Origin: CAJQQY01 sp964352225
GTDB lineage: Bacteria > Bacteroidota > Bacteroidia > Chitinophagales > Saprospiraceae
Direction: 5' to 3'
Length of the DNA: 9,003 nucleotides
Assembly (NCBI GenBank): GCA_964352225.1
Contig: CAYGRM010000281.1
Location: 1 to 9,003, forward strand
Position numbers and translations under genes: made by a program. Shown here one piece after another: positions 5,773-9,003 of this stretch. The notes beneath the pieces are model-generated. The model searched no databases. It worked only from the letters and a program-made list of their open reading frames with translations, and was not told the DNA's origin. How positions within the stretch are numbered: position 1 is the first letter of the stretch; the number at the start of each line of letters is the position of its first letter.

Positions 5773-7161
5773 ATGCAAAAAGTTCAAAAATATTTAAAAG
5801 ATAATCAAAAAAGATTTTTAGAAGAATTACTTGACCTCTTAAGAATTCCTTCGGTAAGTGCTGATGCAGCCTTCACCAAAGACGTACAAAAAACTGCAAA
5901 ATTTGTGGCTGATAATTTAAGAAAAGCTGGTGCCGATAATGTGGAAATTTGTGAAACTAAAGGTCACCCAATCGTCTATGGTGATAAAATTATTGATAAA
6001 AATTTACCAACCGTTTTAGTTTATGGTCACTACGATGTGCAACCTGCTGACCCGATTGAATTGTGGACTTCTCCCCCATTCGAACCCGTGATCAAAAAGA
6101 CAAAAATTCATCCTAAAGGAGCCATCTTCGCTCGAGGTTCTTGCGATGACAAAGGTCAGATGTTTATGCACATCAAAGCATTTGAAGGAATGTTAAAAAC
6201 AGACAACTTACCTTGCAATGTTAAATTCTTAATCGAAGGGGAAGAAGAAGTTGGGTCTACAAACCTTACTCCTTTTTGCAAAAAGAATAAAAAGAAATTG
6301 GCTTGTGATGTGGTGCTCGTTTCTGATACTGGAATCATATCTAACAAACAACCTTCGATTACGACTGGTCTTCGTGGATTAAGTTATGTTGAAGTTGAAG
6401 TGACTGGACCAAATCGAGATTTACACTCAGGACTTTATGGAGGAGCGGTGGCGAATCCGATTAATATTTTGAGTAAGATGATTGCTTCATTACATGATAA
6501 AAATGGGAAAATAAATATCCCTGGATTTTATTCTGACGTGGTGACGGTGAGCAAAGCGGAACGAATAGAAATGAACAAAGCCCCTTTTAATTTAAATGAT
6601 TACAAAAAATCTATCGGGTTAAAAGACATAAGCGGCGAGAAAGGTTACACGACCTTGGAGCGAAATTCGATTCGTCCGACTTTGGATGTCAATGGAATTT
6701 GGGGAGGCTATATTGGCGAAGGAGCGAAGACTGTTTTGCCAAGTAAAGCCTATGCAAAAATTAGTATGCGATTAGTGCCGAATCAAGATCCTGATACCAT
6801 CACTAAATTATTTGCGGCACATTTCAAAAAAATTGCCCCAGATTCAGTTACCGTGAAAGTGACCCCTCATCATGGTGGTGAACCAGCTGTAACTCCAACC
6901 GATACCGTGGAGTACAAAGCTGCTCACATGGCAATGAAAAAGACTTTCAAAAAAGATCCAATTCCACAACGATCAGGAGGAAGTATTCCTATCGTTTCGA
7001 TGTTTGAAAAAGTGTTTGGAGTGAAGACTGTCTTGATGGGATTTGGATTGGATTCTGATGCGATTCATTCACCAAATGAGCATTATGGATTGTTTAATTT
7101 CTATAAAGGGATTGAGACGATACCTTACTTTTTTGAGTATTATGCGGAGTTGAAGAAGTAG
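5773..7161 (+). CDS. M20 family metallodipeptidase
   Basis: A 462-residue cytosolic dinuclear-zinc peptidase of the M20 family, carnosinase/CNDP-like branch, which hydrolyses dipeptides and short peptides. No signal peptide. The metal and catalytic residues can be followed in order: His86 and Asp88 in GHYDVQP, bridging Asp125 in GSCDDKG, the general base and metal-binding pair Glu158/Glu159 in EGEEEVGS, Asp185 in SDTG, and His432 in DAIHSPNE. The lid domain (about 200-365) carries the RDLHSGLYGG motif with His218, which in this family reaches across the dimer into the partner's active site. Length and all key residues fit a working enzyme. The start at the ATG at 5773 is supported by the A-rich leader. 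The stop lies 3 bases before a palindrome. Substrates are probably unspecific dipeptides; a link to the upstream prolyl oligopeptidase is inferred from context. Confidence 0.95.
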   Translation: MQKVQKYLKDNQKRFLEELLDLLRIPSVSADAAFTKDVQKTAKFVADNLRKAGADNVEICETKGHPIVYGDKIIDKNLPTVLVYGHYDVQPADPIELWTSPPFEPVIKKTKIHPKGAIFARGSCDDKGQMFMHIKAFEGMLKTDNLPCNVKFLIEGEEEVGSTNLTPFCKKNKKKLACDVVLVSDTGIISNKQPSITTGLRGLSYVEVEVTGPNRDLHSGLYGGAVANPINILSKMIASLHDKNGKINIPGFYSDVVTVSKAERIEMNKAPFNLNDYKKSIGLKDISGEKGYTTLERNSIRPTLDVNGIWGGYIGEGAKTVLPSKAYAKISMRLVPNQDPDTITKLFAAHFKKIAPDSVTVKVTPHHGGEPAVTPTDTVEYKAAHMAMKKTFKKDPIPQRSGGSIPIVSMFEKVFGVKTVLMGFGLDSDAIHSPNEHYGLFNFYKGIETIPYFFEYYAELKK

Positions 7162-7164
7162 TTT

Positions 7165-7205
7165 TTTTAATCAGCGGCTAGTTTATATCTAGCCGCTGAT
7201 TAAAA
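7165..7205. repeat. Perfect 17-bp palindrome between convergent genes
   Basis: TTTTAATCAGCGGCTAG (7165-7181) and CTAGCCGCTGATTAAAA (7189-7205) are perfect inverse complements around the 7-base loop TTTATAT. It starts 3 bases after the M20 stop and lies 25 bases before the stop of the J-domain gene. The strong GC core (CAGCGGCTAG) would make a stable hairpin and may stop transcription from both sides, but T-runs precede and A-runs follow the stem on both strands, so it lacks the usual U-tail. Confidence 0.88.
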
Positions 7206-7230
7206 TTCATGAAAATATCTAAATATATTT

Positions 7231-8934
7231 TTAATCAAAACCGATCAACATATCCTGCGCCCATTGAAAATAAATAGCTAGATGCTTAGCGTTTCTACCT
7301 TTTGTCGATAAATCAAACAAAGGATGTTGAGTCACCATTTTTTGGTTTTTGATCAATACAATCATCCCACCATATTCATCCCAATCATCTAATCCAATTA
7401 CCTCAACTTTAGCATTAGGCCTGAGGTGAAACATACCTTTCACTTCTGCATCAAATGGAAAGGCAAGATTATTTCGAAAATACAATTTCCAATTTTCCTC
7501 ATCGCTCATTTCAGGAATTCGGGTCATTATTTTATACATCAAATTTTTATCTTCGTCCTCATCCAAATAATACCATTTATGTTTGTGAAGATTTTGGCGA
7601 TAAGTGCTGTTTGTTTCATTTTGAGTATCTCTTGGTTTTGCTTTTACCAAATCATCAGGAGAAAACTTATGCTCTGAAAAATCATGATCATAAGCTAATA
7701 AATTTTCAATATAATCCTCTGGCATATTTTGTATGGTGATACTGTCAAATTCTACTTCATAAAAATCTCCCGCTTCATTTCGGTAGGCATCAATAACTCT
7801 GCCCTCCCAATTTTTCATATTTACTTCTGGAGCAAAATCAGCCTTCACATTTTTATTAACTTTTACAGAAGAATCAATTTTAAACTTTGGACGCGTGATC
7901 GGCACATTGAAATCATCATCAATAAAATCACCCATTTGACTCAAAAAATCTCCGATATCATCAGCGTCCATTCCCATTTCTTCAAATGGATTATTAGGCA
8001 TCTCCGATATCATTTGTTGATAAAATCCTGTCAGGTTTCCATCCTTTTCTGCTTGTACCAAACCATCTCTAATCTTTGTCAGATGAGTTAAAGAGTTTTG
8101 CATTTCCTCCAACATTTCGTCCATCCCATCTCCTTCTTTTTTTGCTTTACTTAGACCTGTTAACATTTTCCCCAAATCAGATTTTCGCAAGTCTTTGATT
8201 TCAGCACTAGTCCTCTTAGTTTGATTTTTGAGGTAGTCCAGTTCTCTATTTAGGCGATCTATTTCTTGTTGAAGTACATCTACTGTAATTGCTTTGGACT
8301 GATAATCAAGCATTTCAGTTTCTAAATTCAATTGCTCTATTTCTAATAATTTATCGACATCTCCTTGCTGATATGCTTCGTTTATTTCTTGCATCAGACT
8401 GTGAAATAATTCCGCTTCTTCTTCATCTTTGGCTTTGTCAGGATGAAAGTGAGTTGATAACTTTATAAATACTTTCCGAATATTTCGTTGTTCTTCTTCA
8501 TCTGGTTTCACTCTAAATTCAGCAAATAAATCTCGCATTTTGGCTCGTTGATTTTCTTCAAAGTCAAAATCCCCGTTTTCCAATTTTGCTTTATGCTCTT
8601 TATATTTTTCATACTCCTCCCCCATATCAGACTCTCCCATTTCTTCTTTCATAATTTTCATTTGCTTTCTTTCCTCTGGCATCAAACTTTTAAGCTTTAT
8701 CAACTTATTGAGCAAACTAATAATTTCTTGACGCATATTATCCATATCTTCCATTATCCGAAAGTATTGACCAGAAACTTTTAATTGGATATCCGATATT
8801 TCTTGCTGCGTATTCGCTAATCGAGTTTTTAGACTCTTCAAAGTTTTTCTCGTTTTATTCAATTGCTTTTGAAGGTCTTTGATTGTTGCCTCCTTTTGTA
8901 ACATTTCGGGGCTTTTGCTTACTTCTTTACTCAT
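7231..8934 (-). CDS. J-domain protein with coiled coils and a CcbP-like C-terminal domain
   Basis: A 567-residue cytosolic protein. Residues 10-120 are a long charged coiled coil. Residues 148-200 form a J domain: helix II NIRKVFIKLSTHF, the catalytic HPD tripeptide at 164-166, then helix III AELFHSLMQEINEAYQQGD. The HPD motif is what stimulates DnaK ATPase, so a co-chaperone role is expected. More coiled coil follows (215-300), then an acidic Met/Asp-rich linker (308-345). Residues about 371-440 (W376, EGRV, FYEVEFDS, ending KPRDT) look like an SH3-like barrel. Residues 478-567 (NWKLYFRNNLAFPFDAE, an acidic loop DDWDE at 516-520, then IVLIKN) resemble the CcbP calcium-binding family of cyanobacteria. 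The CcbP assignment is from remembered sequence patterns and is moderate; the J domain is firm. There is no Gly/Phe region or zinc finger, so it is not a classical DnaJ. The ATG at 8934 is the first start in the frame. Confidence 0.85.
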   Translation of the reverse strand: MSKEVSKSPEMLQKEATIKDLQKQLNKTRKTLKSLKTRLANTQQEISDIQLKVSGQYFRIMEDMDNMRQEIISLLNKLIKLKSLMPEERKQMKIMKEEMGESDMGEEYEKYKEHKAKLENGDFDFEENQRAKMRDLFAEFRVKPDEEEQRNIRKVFIKLSTHFHPDKAKDEEEAELFHSLMQEINEAYQQGDVDKLLEIEQLNLETEMLDYQSKAITVDVLQQEIDRLNRELDYLKNQTKRTSAEIKDLRKSDLGKMLTGLSKAKKEGDGMDEMLEEMQNSLTHLTKIRDGLVQAEKDGNLTGFYQQMISEMPNNPFEEMGMDADDIGDFLSQMGDFIDDDFNVPITRPKFKIDSSVKVNKNVKADFAPEVNMKNWEGRVIDAYRNEAGDFYEVEFDSITIQNMPEDYIENLLAYDHDFSEHKFSPDDLVKAKPRDTQNETNSTYRQNLHKHKWYYLDEDEDKNLMYKIMTRIPEMSDEENWKLYFRNNLAFPFDAEVKGMFHLRPNAKVEVIGLDDWDEYGGMIVLIKNQKMVTQHPLFDLSTKGRNAKHLAIYFQWAQDMLIGFD

Positions 8935-9003
8935 AGTTGGGTGGATGATTTTGGTTCTTAGACAAATCTTGTGGAAACAACTTTGAGAACTCCGAGGGGA
9001 AGG
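8934..9003 (-). other. Possible 3' end of an upstream gene
   Basis: The bases upstream of the J-domain gene are less AT-rich than normal spacers here. Two minus-strand frames could be the tail of a gene entering from the window edge. One ends LPLGVLKVVSTRFV with a TAA 23 bases before the J-domain ATG. The other ends DLSKNQNHPPNYE with its TAA overlapping the J-domain start (ATGAGTAA). The sequence is too short to choose between them. Confidence 0.25.

Noticed and set aside
7426..8784. Several plus-strand open frames opposite the J-domain gene
   Set aside because: They are Phe/Ile/His-rich mirror frames of a Lys/Glu/Asp-rich coding strand and show no domain or start signal.
8935..9003. In-frame extension of the J-domain protein upstream of 8934
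   Set aside because: The frame is open to the window edge but has no ATG, GTG or TTG and its residues (Pro, Ser, Cys, Arg-rich) are unlike the coiled coil that follows.

Overview
The window is AT-rich, gene-dense bacterial chromosome. Several traits point to the Bacteroidota: start codons follow A-rich leaders instead of clear Shine-Dalgarno sites, two TAnnTTTG-type promoter motifs occur, and there are a prolyl oligopeptidase lipoprotein, a MiaE tRNA hydroxylase and a secreted protein with an 'EGKWEYF' N-terminal motif. Phylum is given with moderate confidence; no rank below it can be supported. I see no phage, transposase, CRISPR array, tRNA or rRNA.

Layout, left to right. (1) A T-rich stretch (1-88) leads into a small, acidic, helical hypothetical protein (131-571, +) whose true 5' end is unclear. 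(2) On the minus strand are miaE (621-1235) and a secreted, lysine-rich coiled-coil protein (1351-2550), separated by a conventional hairpin terminator. (3) After a divergent intergenic region with two short perfect palindromes come three plus-strand genes: a prolyl oligopeptidase lipoprotein (2805-4982), a GNAT acetyltransferase (5094-5624) and an M20 metallodipeptidase (5773-7161). (4) A convergent minus-strand gene (7231-8934) encodes a large J-domain protein with a central HPD motif, coiled coils, an SH3-like segment and a C-terminal domain resembling the CcbP calcium-binding family. The last 69 bases probably hold the end of an upstream gene.

How the genes may relate: the two peptidases could act in sequence, with the envelope prolyl oligopeptidase trimming proline-containing oligopeptides and the cytosolic M20 enzyme splitting the resulting di- or tripeptides. 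They share an almost identical A-rich leader. The remaining genes look like unrelated housekeeping or envelope functions.

The two most notable signals are the J-domain/CcbP-like fusion and a structural pattern. All four plus-strand genes are followed within 0-4 bases of the stop codon by a long palindrome (about 16-17 bp perfect stem, or a composite of about 90-100 nt). In the three clearest cases T-runs lie outside the left arm and A-runs outside the right arm, the opposite of an intrinsic terminator. These look like members of several different intergenic palindromic repeat families.
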